The notes under the pieces were generated by a model. The model worked only from the letters and a program-made list of their open reading frames with translations, searched no databases and was not told the origin of the DNA. Below, one piece after another: positions 10,250 through 21,700 of a stretch of DNA of 64,000 bases. This stretch comes from Zingiber officinale. Its lineage: Eukaryota; Streptophyta; Magnoliopsida; Zingiberales; Zingiberaceae. The DNA lies in contig NC_055986.1 in assembly GCF_018446385.1 (NCBI RefSeq), forward strand, positions 81,987,659-82,051,658, given 5' to 3'. Numbering within the stretch: position 1 is the first letter of the stretch; each line of letters starts with the position of its first letter. The position numbers were made by a program, and so were the translations under genes.

Positions 10250-11409
10250 TGTAAATTATCAAAAAAGGGGTGAATAACCATAAGGAAATTCTCTGAAATT
10301 TCAGAAATTTTCTAAAATTTCAGAAATTTTCTAGGAATTTTTCGGAGCTCGTATGACGAGTTTAAGGGGATCAAATATTGGGCCCCGGGAAAGCCGGTTT
10401 AAGCTACCCCATTTAAATGAGGAAAAGTTTGGTTTTTCTTTTTCCTTTTTATTTCCTTTTTCTTTTCTCCCTCGCCGAACCCGTGTCCGAGCCATCCTCG
10501 ACGCTGATTTTCTCCAGCCGACCTTCGCTTTGTGCCATAGATCGCCGACTCTTGGTGTCTCTTCATCGCGGCACCAGCCGGTCTTCTCTCACCGCTGCTC
10601 GCTACTCTGTGCTCTGGTTCACCACCACAGTGGCTTTGTGGAGGAGGTTACGAAGTTGGTCTTGGTAAGAAATACTTGGTATTAGATGTAGCTTTGATAT
10701 GATTTCGTATGCTGTTTAGGGAAGTTAAGCAGAATGGTGCGTTCTATTATTGTAGTTCTGTTGAGGAGATTGGCCTTTGGTGGATACCCGCTGCCACCAG
10801 CATCCTTGCAAAAGGCAACAATTCCAAACAGAGATCAGTGGTAATGTGAAGGTAAGATCTCTAAATTAAGAGGTAAGAGTAGAGGAATTGTTTCATTTGC
10901 TGTCGCGTATGTAGGTTGAAGCTAGGAAAGGTTAAGAATGAATTGTACTTGAATTTAATTAAGTTTAGGTTGATAATGCTAGTTACAAATCCTAATTGGA
11001 AGGTGAAATAGTTAGAATTTATTTAATTCAAGGATTTTAAATATAAAGGAAGGATAAGATTATTAAATAGGTTTGGAGATTTTATTTAGCTATATAGCTA
11101 AATACATTATGTTTGATATCACAAGACTTTGATTCAAGACAGTGTCTCGACGAGGGATCTATTTCGAATACGATCCTTTTATTGGAGGCAGGTACTTTGA
11201 CTTATCTTTTAAGATATTGTTGTTTGATATGCATAGTAATATTTAACGAGTAGTAATATTTATGTTCATTTCTGCATTGGTATGTCATTATCTATTACAT
11301 AAGCATGCTATATTTATTACCTGCTTTGCATTCATGTTCCTTTGATTATTTATATCCTTAAGGTAATGACATACAATGCCTTATTATGTTCAAGACATTG
11401 ATTCATTTT
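10250..11409 (+). mobile_element. Gypsy chromovirus LTR, left part (split by insertion)
   Basis: Begins TGTAAATTATC right after a polypurine tract. It contains a pyrimidine-rich, GC-richer transcribed-looking segment at about 10430-10640 and AT-rich sequence after it. It is interrupted at 11409/11410 by a gag-only copia element and resumes at 26320. The flanks of the insert share ATTTT (11405-11409 and 26315-26319). Joined length is about 2.5 kb. Confidence 0.75.
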
Positions 11410-11889
11410 TGTTAGGGTCGAAATATGCTAGCACTCGTCGTCTTGTCGTCGCTTGTTTCTTGGTGATGATATGTAGCGGAAAATACAAGAAACACAAATA
11501 CAACACTAACACGAATGATTTACTTGATATCCACCTCAAGAAGAGGTGACTAATCCAAGGATCCACACACGACACGCACTCTCCACTATGAAAACACTCC
11601 TTTACGGTAACTACCGAAGGCGGAGAATCCTGTACAGGACTCACACACAACAAGAAGAAAAGAAGAAGCAAATACAAGTAAATCTTATAAGATTTTACAG
11701 TATAAAACCCTAGCTTTCTTTTCTTCATGCTTGTTGTTGCCTCATGACCTTGGAAATGCAAGAACACCTTGCTACAAGAAGCTTCAAGATCTGGCGGTGA
11801 GCTCTGTGGAGAAATCATTGTGTATCCGAGAAGAATCGGGTGAAGATCTGCTGAAGAAAACAATCGCAATGACTTTATCCAGCGCCAAC

Positions 11890-12250
11890 AGTCGGATCCC
11901 AATCGATTAGGTTGCTCCCAATCGATTGGGGAGCCTTTGGATCGATCGGTTGATTGATCCAGAGCACCTCTGTTCTTTCTGGAACTCGCTTGAATTGATT
12001 CCCCGATCGATTCACTATCCCTCGCACGATTTCGGTCTCCCAATCGATCACTCGATCGATTGGAAGCTCCCAATCGATCACCCGATCGATTGGAAGCTCC
12101 CAATCGATCACCCGATCGATTGGGAGACGTTCTGTGCATCAACGCTTCTTCCCTAATCGATCACTCGATCGATTGGGAGAAGAATTTGTCGCGGCACCTC
12201 ACCTAATCGATCAACCGATCGATTGGGCATGAGCTACTCGATCGGTTGAT
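11890..12250. repeat. Array of ATCGATC/GATCGAT palindromes in the LTR
   Basis: About eight units of the form CCAATCGATCA..CGATCGATTGG, some nearly perfect palindromes spaced about 30 bp apart. The partner LTR (25125-25455) has the same array with fewer copies, showing copy-number change after insertion. Related motifs also occur in the internal region at 18115-18245 and, decayed, in the LTR at 61831-63303. Confidence 0.9.
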
Positions 12251-12514
12251 TGATTCCGCTCACTCATGACTTGACAAATCAAGTCCAAACTCCCTCAAAC
12301 TAACATCCGGTCAACCATGACCTGTTGGGACATCATGCCTAGCATTCGGTCACCCTCGACCTGCTAGGACTTCCTCACCAAGTGTCCGGTCAATCCCTTT
12401 GACCCACTTGGACTTTTCTCCTCGTGCCAAGTATCCGATCAAACCGTTGACCTACTTAGGTTTCTCAATACCAGGTATCAGAACAACCTTGACCCACCTG
12501 GATTTCCACGTACC

Positions 12515-12880
12515 TGGCTTCACTCACCAGGACTTCTCTTCTGCCTAGCTTCACTCACTAGGACTTCCCATCTATCTGGCTTCACTCACCAGGACTTTCA
12601 CCTAGCTTCACTCACTAGGGTTTCCCATCTGCCTGACTTCACTCACCAGGACTTTCACCTAGCTTCACTCACTAGGATTTTCATACTGCTTAGCTTCACT
12701 CACTAGGTCTTTCACCTGGCTTCACTCACCAGGATTTTCCAACTGCCTGACTTCACTCACCAGGACTTCTCCTCCGCCTAACTTCACTCACTCGGTCTTT
12801 CACCTGGCTTCACTCACCAGGATTTTCCAACTGTCTAGCTTCACTCACTAGGACTTTCCATCTGTCTGCTTCACTCACTA
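12515..12880. repeat. Tandem array of CCTAGCTTCACTCACTAGG units
   Basis: About a dozen units of 25-35 bp alternate between CTGGCTTCACTCACCAGG and CTAGCTTCACTCACTAGG. Within each unit the first and last bases are complementary (CCTGG...CCAGG or CCTAG...CTAGG), so each can form a small hairpin. A matching array occupies about 25710-26090 in the other LTR. Confidence 0.9.
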
Positions 12881-13130
12881 GAAATTTTCAGTCAAGTATC
12901 CAGTCAATGTTGATGTACTTGACTCTTCTTCACTTCTAATTAGCCAACCTTGACCAACAGAGAATTGTTCCATCAATTTCCCCAAATGAACGATTGCACA
13001 TGCAATCTCCACATATTATCAGTCTCCATATATTGTCAAACATCGAAACCCAAACATCACGACTCAAGCTTGAGCCATCTCAAGCTTAGTCAACCAGGTC
13101 AACCTTGACCTAGGGAATATTGCACCAACA

Positions 13131-13926
13131 ATCTCCCCCTTTTTGATGTTTGACAATACCTTTAAGTTAGGCTAATCCCATAGCCTTAAACTTCATTTCA
13201 TGCCAAGGCATGAATGAGGGTTTCCTTCATTCTCCACCTTTCCTAGAGGGCAAACTCCTTCTTTAGGTAATGAAGACCTAACTTAAACCCTACATTCTCC
13301 TCCTATTGACACACATAAAAAAGAACTCTCCCCTTGAAGAGTTAATCACCGTTGTTCACAACTTCACTCATTGTTCACAACATCGTAATGAAAGTCTCAT
13401 ACCCTTCATTATCTTCAACGCTTACCCTTGAACATTAACCAATCCAACAATGAAGGTCCCATACCCTTCACTATATTAAATGCTCACTCTGAAGCATTAT
13501 TCCACGTTATAATGCTCATCCTAGAGCATCCATAGCCCCACAATGAAGATATCCACTCTCTATTAATTTTTAATGCTCAACCTTGAGCATTGTTTTTCTA
13601 AACGAATGTTTAACCACCTTAAAAGGTTTTGGAAAAAAATTTCTATGTCCTTAAAGAGTAACTCCCCCTAAAGACATGCACGTAACTTCTGTCATTGCAC
13701 CAACAATGACTTGGAATCCCTAAATCTTTAGGAAACCCAAAATTTAGAAGTTTTAAGGTTCAAAAATTCAATAATGAAACCAAACTTCAACCTAAATTTC
13801 TACTTAGTCTTCCTTAATCAATCTAATCTCGTTTTCATCATGAAAACTCCCCCTAAATGTAAACAAATGTGTTTGAGGGGTTATGAGTGGTTACATGAAC
13901 TAAATATGGTCTAAAATGCTGAACAC
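13131..13926 (-). other. 3' non-coding internal region of the gag-only element
   Basis: Begins (plus sense) with the complement of the polypurine tract and then shows short related motifs around AATGCTC/GAGCATT and AATGAAGG. No reading frame of note. It continues at 18089 beyond the nested element. Confidence 0.7.
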
Positions 13927-14963
13927 TGTAGGATCGTTGCGGCCGACTAGAAGGGGGGTTGGATAGCCCTATAAATACAAAAAAAATCAACCATTCTCGA
14001 ACTTTTAAGCTAACACTTGCATAAATAGATAAACAGAAAGTAAATCAGAAAAGTAAAATGCACACCGGGATTTACTTTGTTACAACCGGGGAGGTTGTTA
14101 ATCCAAGGAAAGCATAGCACTAGTATCTCCTTCAGGCGGAGAAGCCTTTTACAGCAATGAAGCGCACAACAGAAGCTAAACTACAGAGAAAGTATACAAG
14201 TGTTGAAAGAATTGCTTGAGTTCTGAATTGATAAAAAGCTTCTGGACCAAGGCTATATTTATAGCCTTGGCCGGGGCACCCTGAGGGTTCCGGACACTCT
14301 GGGGGGATAAAACTTTATCCCCCAACGTTCAGATCGCGTCAACTGCGATCTAGTTAACTTTTCAGGTCCGAGCGTCCGGAAGGGTTCCGGGCGCCCCGGG
14401 CAGGTCCGGGCACCCCGGACTGTTCCGGGCACCCCGGGCGGGAAAGTAAACCCCGTTGACTTTTTTCAGCCCGGGTCTTCTGCTCCAGTTTCGTTCGCCT
14501 CAGACCGAGTCTTTCTCTCGCTTGGGTGATCTCTGCCATCCAGAATAGGGCTCACCCGAATCCAACTTTCGGTCTTCTCGAGCAGGCTTCCGCTTCAGCT
14601 TCTCATCCCTTGGAATCGCTGCGTGGTTCCTTCTTGTCCGCCAGTGTACTCATCCGCAGTCTTCATCTCTCAGTCGCACTCCGTGCTGACCTTCTCGCTA
14701 GCTGCGCCTCTTGCTCCTCGAGCAGTCTTCCGCTCCGGCTTCTCGTCCCTCGGAACTACCACACGCTTCCTTCTCGTCCGCTGGTATACTCTTCTGCAGC
14801 GCCTCTTCCCTCGGATGCACCGCGTTCCGTCCTTCTCGCTAGCTGCATCTTTCGCTCGACTACTTGTGCTCCTAAGCTCCTGCACACTTAGACACAAGGT
14901 TAGAAAGATACAGGACCTAACTTAGCTTGTTGATCACACCAAAACAACCTTGGGGTTCCAACA
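13927..14963 (-). mobile_element. 3' LTR of TR-GAG copy A
   Basis: Minus strand TGTTGGAACCCCAAGG...CGATCCTACA. It contains a GGGGCGCCCGG-type palindrome array (14275-14455) directly upstream, in minus sense, of a TATA box. It is longer than its partner by extra array units near 14400-14445. Confidence 0.88.
14253..14264 (-). promoter_or_regulatory. LTR TATA box of TR-GAG copy A
   Basis: The minus-strand CTATAAATATAG lies just downstream of the GC-rich palindrome array. The same box is present in the partner LTR (17434-17445), and TATAAATA is at the matching place in copy B (54490-54497 and 57598-57605). Confidence 0.65.
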
Positions 14964-15597
14964 ATCTTCCCCTTTTTTATGTGATCAACCCAAGTTAAGT
15001 TAGGGTAAAATAGACATGAAAATAAACTAACTAAATTTTGTAATTAAGTGCTAAAAGATAGAAAAATTAATTTTGTCTATCTCCCCCTAGACTTATATTT
15101 TTTCTTCTCCTCCTTTGATCACATAAAAAATTAGGGTTCCTAAAAATCTAAGGGTTAAAAAAATATCTAAATAAATTCTAAGTTAGAGAATTTGCAAAAA
15201 AAATTTCTAACTTAAATTTTGAATTTTCCAAAAAAAAATTTACGCACGATTTTTTTTTTCTAAGTATAAAGATTTCTTTTTTGAAAAAAAAAATTTAACT
15301 TAAAAAAAATTAAGTAAAAAATTTAAGTACGAAAATTTTCTAAAAGAAATTCTAAGTAAACAAAATTTGAAGGAAAAATGTTTAAAAGACTTTTTAAAGT
15401 ATTATTAAATTTCCACCTTAATGCTTTTATCAGAAAGTTAATTAAACATTTTTATTTCAATATTTTAGCTTCCAGGTCGTGGCGAGGCACTAGGCCTTCT
15501 TGGTTATTGGAGCAACAACCACTTCCTTAGACAAAGTCTCATAAAGAATTTCAATATTTAATTTTCTCGCTGAAAAGCTCTAAGTCTAATCAATAGT
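14964..15597 (-). other. Non-coding 3' region of TR-GAG copy A
   Basis: AT-rich sequence with long A and T runs between the gag stop and the 3' LTR. This is where pol would lie in a complete copia element. No RT, integrase or RNase H motif is seen in any frame. Confidence 0.75.
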
Positions 15598-17040
15598 TTA
15601 ATTTAAACAGGACTTAGGAACCCTATATAGGTTCCAACCTACTGGATTGATTAAAAATTTCTTAAGGACATATTTTCTAGAAATATTCCTAATTTGTCCT
15701 TGGTGATATCTATAATACCAATTCAAATTTTTAAATTTTCTAAAATTAGATGAGCATGCATGATTTTTCAAATAATCTACTTGAATTTTCAGATCTTTAT
15801 TTTCTGATTTCAATTTCTCATTTTCTAATTTTGATTTGTCTAATTCTTCTAAGGGACAAGACTTAGCTAGAATTACTTTTAAAATTTTATTTTCTTGTTC
15901 TAATTTGTAGCAATCTTTTGCTAAAAGTTTAACGAACTTAAACATTTTGTCGGGAGGAAGAGATCGTACCTGACTTACCTTGTCAATCTCATTGTCCGTT
16001 TCTCCCCTTGAACTGCTGCTTTCTTCTGACGTGGCTCCCCCTTCATCGATGCTCATTTCAGAAGAGCTTGACTCGTAGTCGTCGTCTTGATGACTTGCCA
16101 TTAGAGCAAGTCCGGAGAATGCCTCGACTTCCGACTCCGACGACGTATCGTCCCACGTCGCCTTTAGGGTCTTTCGCTTTTGGATAGGCTTCTTACCCTT
16201 CTCCTTGTCCTTAATCTTCAGCTTGGGGCAGTTGTTCTTGATGTGCCCTTCTTCGTTGCAGTGGTAGCAACGGATTGTCCTTTTCTTTGTCCCCTGTGGA
16301 TGATTAGTAGATCTAGATTTACAAAGTTTCTTGAATCTTCTTACCATCATTACCATTTCCTCATCGTCGAGAGAAGATTCCGACTCAGGTTCGTCTCTCG
16401 AAACTTTGAGGGTGACATTGTTCTTGGGCTCCTTCATTCCTGCACATCTTGACTCATGCACCTCAAATGTTGAAAAGAATTCTTCTAATGAAATTTTTTC
16501 TAAATCTTTTGAAATGTAAAAGACATCTACTAGTGATGCCCATTTTGAATTTCTAGGAAAAGAATTCAGTGTGTACCTAAGCGAATCTCGGTTACTTACC
16601 TTTTCTCCGAGATTCGAAAGTCCGGTAATGATTTCTTTTATTCTCGAGTGCAGATGCGCGACTGTCTCATCTTCCCCAAGTTGTAGGTTGGTGAGCTGAT
16701 TGCGAAGCAGATCTCGTCTAGCGAGCTTGGCTTCGGAAGTTCCTTTGTGCAGGTCGAGAAACTTCTCCTAAGGTTCCTTCGTGGAGTTGTAGTTGCCGAT
16801 TCGATTGACTTCTTGTGGCAGAAGAACGCTTAACAGATGGTATTCTGCTTTGTCGTTCGCCATGTATTCAGCCTGTTCCTTTTTTGTCCATTGATTTTTT
16901 TCCTTGCCCTCTGGAGCTACAAAGCCAAGTTCCATTGTTAAAATTAATTCAAAATATGTTGTGAAAAATACCTGCATCAGTTTTTTCCAAGTAGCGAAAT
17001 ACCCTTCATATTTCGGCGGGTGGATGCTTGGTCCAGCCAT
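15598..17040 (-). pseudogene. Gag of TR-GAG copy A (one stop codon)
   Basis: About 480 codons from ATG at 17040 (MAGPSIHPPKYEG) to the stop at 15598. The capsid region includes WKKLMQVFF, EEFFSTFEVHESR and SLDDEEMVMMVRRF. A canonical CCHC zinc knuckle, CYHCNEEGHIKNNC, is followed by basic and acidic linkers, a leucine-rich coiled coil (LEQENKILKVILAK...LENEKLKSENKDLK) and the C-terminal NPVGWNLYRVP. A single in-frame TAG near 16768 replaces a probable Trp. Otherwise the frame is intact. Gag would assemble virus-like particles and package RNA. No downstream pol is present. Confidence 0.88.
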
Positions 17041-17097
17041 TATCTTTGCTTCGATTGGCGGTTAGTCCTCCTGAAGCGCCTCGACTCTGATACCACT

Positions 17098-18088
17098 TGT
17101 AGGACCGTTGCGGCCGGCTAGAAGGGGGGGGGTTGGATAGCCCTGTAAATACAAAAACAAAAACCAACCCTTCTCGAACTCTTAAGATAACACTTGCATA
17201 AATAGAATAAATAGATAAACAGAAAGTAAATCAGAAAAGTAAAAGGCACACCGGGATTTACTTGGTTACAACAGGGGAGGTTGCCAAGGAAAGCGTAGCA
17301 CTAGTATCTCCTTCAGGCGGAGAAGCTTTTTACAGCAATGAAGCGCACAACATAAGCTAAACTAAAGAGAAAACATACAAGTGTTGAAAGAATTGCTTGA
17401 GTTCTGAATTAATTAAAAGCTTCTGGACCAAGGCTATATTTATAGCCTTGGCCGGGGCGCCTTCAGGGTTCCGGGCGCTCTGGGGGGATAAAACTTTATC
17501 CCCCAACATTCAGATTGTGTCAACCATGATCTGGTCAATTTTTCAGGTCTGGGTGCCCGGAAGGTTTTCGGGCGCCCCGGGCGGGAAAGTCAATCCCGTT
17601 GACTTTTTTTAGCCTGGGTCTTCTGCTCCAGTTCTGTTCGCCTCAGACCGAGTCTTTCGCTAGCTTGGGTGATCTCTGCCATCCGGAATAGGGCTCACCT
17701 GAACCCAACTTCCGGTCTTCTCGAGTAGGCTTCCGCTCCGGCTTCTCATCCCTCGGAATCGCTGTGTGGTTCCTTCTCGTCCGCCAACGTACTCATCCGT
17801 AGTCTTCGCCCCTCAGTCACACTCCGTGCCGACCCTTGCTACTCGAGCAGTCTTTCGTTCCGGCTTCTCGTCCCTCGGAACCACCGCACGCTTCCTTCTC
17901 ATCCGCCGGTGTACTCTTCCGCAGCGCCTCGTCCCTCGGACGCACCACTTGTCGTCCTTCTCGCTAGTTGCATCTTCTGCTCAACTACCTGTGCTCCTAA
18001 GCTCCTGCACACTTAGACACATGGTTAGAAAAACACATGACCTAACTTAACTTGTTGATCACACCAAAACAACCTTGGGGTTCCAACA
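17098..18088 (-). mobile_element. 5' LTR of TR-GAG copy A
   Basis: Minus strand TGTTGGAACCCCAAGG (18088) to CGGTCCTACA (17098), followed by the tRNA-Met-type primer site. It is about 5% different from the 3' LTR in a 230-bp stretch compared by eye, plus array length differences. Confidence 0.88.
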
Positions 18089-19529
18089 AAAACATGCTTT
18101 CCCAGCCAAATTCAGCACTTCAATCGATCAGTGGATCAATTGAAGCAGTGTGGATCGATCGACAAAGTTTTTGTTCGCATACCTGCCTTCTCAATCGATC
18201 ACCCGATCGATTGAGGCATTCCAATCGATCGGGTGATTGATTGAAGCCCTGATTTTCTGAAGGTTAATTTTAGAGAATTTCAGAAACTCCCAAAAAATTT
18301 TACAAAATTCTAAAAATCATGAAAATTTTTGTAGACATTACTTAGGGTATATACTATCAAGGAAAAATAATTTTCTGATAAAATACTTCCTATTTTCAAT
18401 GATTGACACAAACTTGGAAACTTGTAAAAACTTTTGTGTTTTTTTCAAGTTTGTGTCTAACTTTACAATGATGATTACTATCAAAAGATAGCATTTATCA
18501 AGGTTTTCCAAAAGTATTTTAATTTTTTTTTCAAAACCAATATCCAACTATATTCTTTGGCCTCAATGCACATGACTTGTACATTAACTTTCCCAATGAT
18601 TGGAAAACACATAACTAGGTGTTTTGATGAACCTAAAATTCAACTAGATGCACTAAATCAACCTCTTGAGTTTCGTTCATCGTCCTAACATCTCACTTGT
18701 ATCTAATGTGCACTAAAGCACATACAAGTCACCTTATAAGTCTTTGTGAGATGTAAAGTTTGGTTTTGCCCTAAACTAGGAATCATACATTTCTATCTAG
18801 GCATTTTAAGAATTTTGAACATCCACCAAGGATGTTTCTTGTTAGTAAATGTCATGTGTCCTTAATTGTAAGGAATTAAAAATAATGCATGATGTGCTAT
18901 GACATACATCAAAAATAAATGTTTTTCAAAAGAAAATTTCCTATAACTACATGATATATGTATGACATGATATTGTATTTTTGTGTGTTTTCATAATAAA
19001 GCATGAATGCAAAAATGATGTCATGGCATGTGATGGGCAAACAAAACTTGGTAGTTTAGCTTAAATAAAGTACCTAGATTATCTATCTAAGTGTCCTTAA
19101 ATCCTTAGCTAAACCTAAAATTAACCTAGATTGCCCGTTATCTACTCATGAAGATGCCAAAATCCAAATTGACATTTCTTTAACCCATGATTAAATTGTG
19201 CCAATTAAAATTAAGTATATTCCTCAATGTTTGGCACACATTACTCTTTCAAAGAGTAATAACTTTAAATTAAGGCTTAGATTTGCCTTTAAATCCCTAA
19301 GAAAATACCAAAATCCCAATTTGGTATTTCTTTTGTTTTCCCAATTTGTGTCAATTTAAAATAAAATCAGTATTTTCAAATTATGGCACATTTTACTCTT
19401 TTAAAGAGTAAATGAAAATCCACTTCATTTTCAAAGGTTAATAATAACCTTGAAAATGCTCTTCGAGTGTCAACTTCATTAAAGTGGGTTAACTACCCTT
19501 CCAATTTGAGTTGACACTCTCTAACCCAT
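18089..19529 (-). other. Non-coding internal region of the gag-only element
   Basis: No coding potential. It contains ATCGAT palindromes at 18115-18245 like those of its LTRs. It also holds several short imperfect repeats (AAAGAGTAA, CCAATTTG...GTGTCAA) across 18350-19500. In a full Sirevirus this interval would hold pol, and none is seen. Confidence 0.7.
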
Positions 19530-19764
19530 CTAAGGGGTAGAGAAAATGTTCCTACGAACCCAAAACCTATTGGTGCTCCTTGGATATTCTAGGTACTCAC
19601 TAGGGATAACTTCCCTAGATACCTTCCTAGTGACTTTGTTAGGCTTCTTAGAAGCCTTGATCACCTTTTCTAGGTCAACTCTAGGGATTGCCTCCCTCGT
19701 GACCTTCTTAGTGACTTTCTTAGACTTCTTTGAAGTCTTAGTCACATTTGTCACAAAAATACTC

Positions 19765-20581
19765 TTAGGTGCGTTTGGTTCGGGGTTATTCTTGATAACC
19801 TTGGTTATCCATCCAAGGTTATCAACAAAAACCTTGTTTCGTTTAGGTATTCGATGGTTCCCAAGTAATGTTCCATGCCCGACACGTCAGCAAAAGGGTC
19901 ATGCAGCCCGGAATCGGAAAACCTCAGAAAGCTAAGGTTTTTCTTGATTCCGGGGTTAACGAATTTTTTTACCAAAAATACCCTCTGATAAGAAAAACAT
20001 GAAAAAAAGAGAAAAAATGTAAAAAAAATAAAATTTTTTTTTGAAAAATTTAAAATTTATTTTTTTAAAAATAAATAATTTTAAAAAATAAAATTTTAAA
20101 AATAAAAATTTTAAAAATGTTAAAAAATTTTAATTTTTTTTTAAAAAATTAAAATAATTTAAATAATTTTAAAAATTTTAAAAATAAAAAAAATAAATTA
20201 AAATTAAAATTTAAAAAATGTAAAAAAATAAAAAATAAAGATATAAATAATATAAAAATATAAAAACATTAAAAAAATAAAAAAACACATAAAAAAGTAA
20301 AAAAATATACAGGAAAAAAAAAGTAAAAAAATATTAAAAAATAATTAATAATAATAATAATAATATTATGTATAGTTGGTTTTGTAACTGAGGGTAATAC
20401 GGTAAAATATTAAACTAGGGTATTCATTAAAACCTTCAAACAAACAAGTTTTTGTTGTATTACCTAAGTTGAACCAAACAACATTTGGTTATGTTTTATT
20501 CCCTATAACCTTGGTTATGTGATTACCTGGTAATCACATAACCAAGGTTATACATGATGACTTGAACCAAACGCACCCTTA
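19765..20581. mobile_element. MITE of PIF/Harbinger (Tourist-like) type with TTA target duplication
   Basis: Terminal inverted repeats GGTGCGTTTGGTTC (from 19768) and GAACCAAACGCACC (to 20577/20578) are flanked by TTA on both sides (19765-19767 and 20579-20581). TTA/TAA duplications and GGTGCGTTTGG-like ends fit Tourist MITEs, although some hAT MITEs have similar ends. A second subterminal inverted repeat, ATAACCTTGGTTAT/ATAACCAAGGTTAT, is present. No ORF. It splits the gag frame without disturbing it otherwise. Confidence 0.75.
19985..20365. repeat. Extreme A/T low-complexity core of the MITE
   Basis: About 380 bp built almost only of A and T, in runs such as AAAAAATAAAATTTT, with a (TAA) stretch near 20345-20365. 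It probably grew by slippage inside the MITE. Confidence 0.9.
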
Positions 20582-21700
20582 GGAATAACTTCCCTAGTAT
20601 TTTTAGCTTGACCACTAGACCTAGACTTGGTTCCATAGCTATATGGAACTTTATGGTAAGAAGGCACATCATTCTTGGTTTTAGGTTTGTATCCCAAACC
20701 CCTATGACCATTGGATGACACTTGTTGTTTTCCTAGACCTAGTTTTTGATTCTTGGACCCTTGTATTTCATTTGTAATTTTTCTAAGAGTCCTCTCCAAT
20801 TTATCAAGTCTTGACGCCAAGACTTGATTTTCTTTCCGTAACACCTCAACCTTAGATTTTTCACTAACCCCTTGAAGTTTCTTTTTCTTAGGCAAATACC
20901 TAGAATCCTTAGAGTTATTGCCTAAATTATTTTCTACCCTTCTAACCTTAGGTTGAGTGATTTTAGCATGATAGACTACATAATTTTCCTTAATTCGATC
21001 ATGCTTCCTATTTTTATGGTAAATAGTATTAAGATGATATAAACTAGAATTAGCATGCTTTTTACCATAATTCAAGGGGATAGGCTCAATAAATGATACC
21101 TTGGGTTTTACCTTGGAAGCTCCCCCTTGACTTGTGCTTCCTCCCTTGACTTTGACCACCTTCTTCCCCTTAGGACATTGACTTCGGTAATGCCCTTTTT
21201 GATTGCACGAAAAGCACACAATGTGCTCCTTGCTCTTCTTTATTGTGGGGACGATCTCTTTGGGCTTCTTCTTACCTTTTGGTGCCACTTGACCCTTCTT
21301 CTTGGCCAATTTAAGACACTTACTCTTGTAGTGTCCATGTTCCCTACACTCAAAGCAAATAATATGATTTTTATTTTTATTTGACATAATTATACCTTCA
21401 TGTTTAGGGATGACACTTGATCCTGATGTCTCTTGATTTTTGGAGGATGTAGCATCTTCTTCTCCACTTGACCCGGATGTAGAAGCTTCTCCTTCTTCTT
21501 GATCCGGTGTCAATGAAGGTCTCCCCCCCTCAATCCTAGAGGTGGAGGCTTCTTCATATTCATCTTGTACATGGAACAAGGAATATGCTTCTTCCTTGCT
21601 CTTTTGGTTGCATTCCCTTGAAGATGAGGCTTCTTGGACTTCCTCTTCGGAAGTTGAGCATCTCTCAACTTTGGAGTCCTCTTGCTCTTGTTCTTGATCC

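Larger units (their letters stand above)
11410..13130 (-). mobile_element. 3' LTR of the gag-only element
   Basis: On the minus strand it runs from TGTTGGTGCAATATTCCC (13130) to CGACCCTAACA (11410). It holds an ATCGAT palindrome array (11890-12250) and a tandem CTTCACTCAC array (12515-12880). About 27 bp present near the end of the partner LTR, including its G-run (24639-24648), are missing here near 11430. Confidence 0.88.
13927..18088 (-). mobile_element. TR-GAG-type element, copy A (LTR-gag-LTR, no pol)
   Basis: LTRs of 1037 bp (13927-14963) and 991 bp (17098-18088) flank a 2.1-kb internal region. This carries a primer-binding site (complement of CTCTGATACCACT, 17085-17097), one gag, about 630 bp of AT-rich non-coding DNA and a polypurine tract (complement of ATCTTCCCCTTTTTTA). 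Flanks AACAC and AAAAC match at 4 of 5 bases, consistent with an aged target duplication. No pol motif is seen. The same architecture and the same gag endpoint appear in copy B at 53917-57941. Confidence 0.88.
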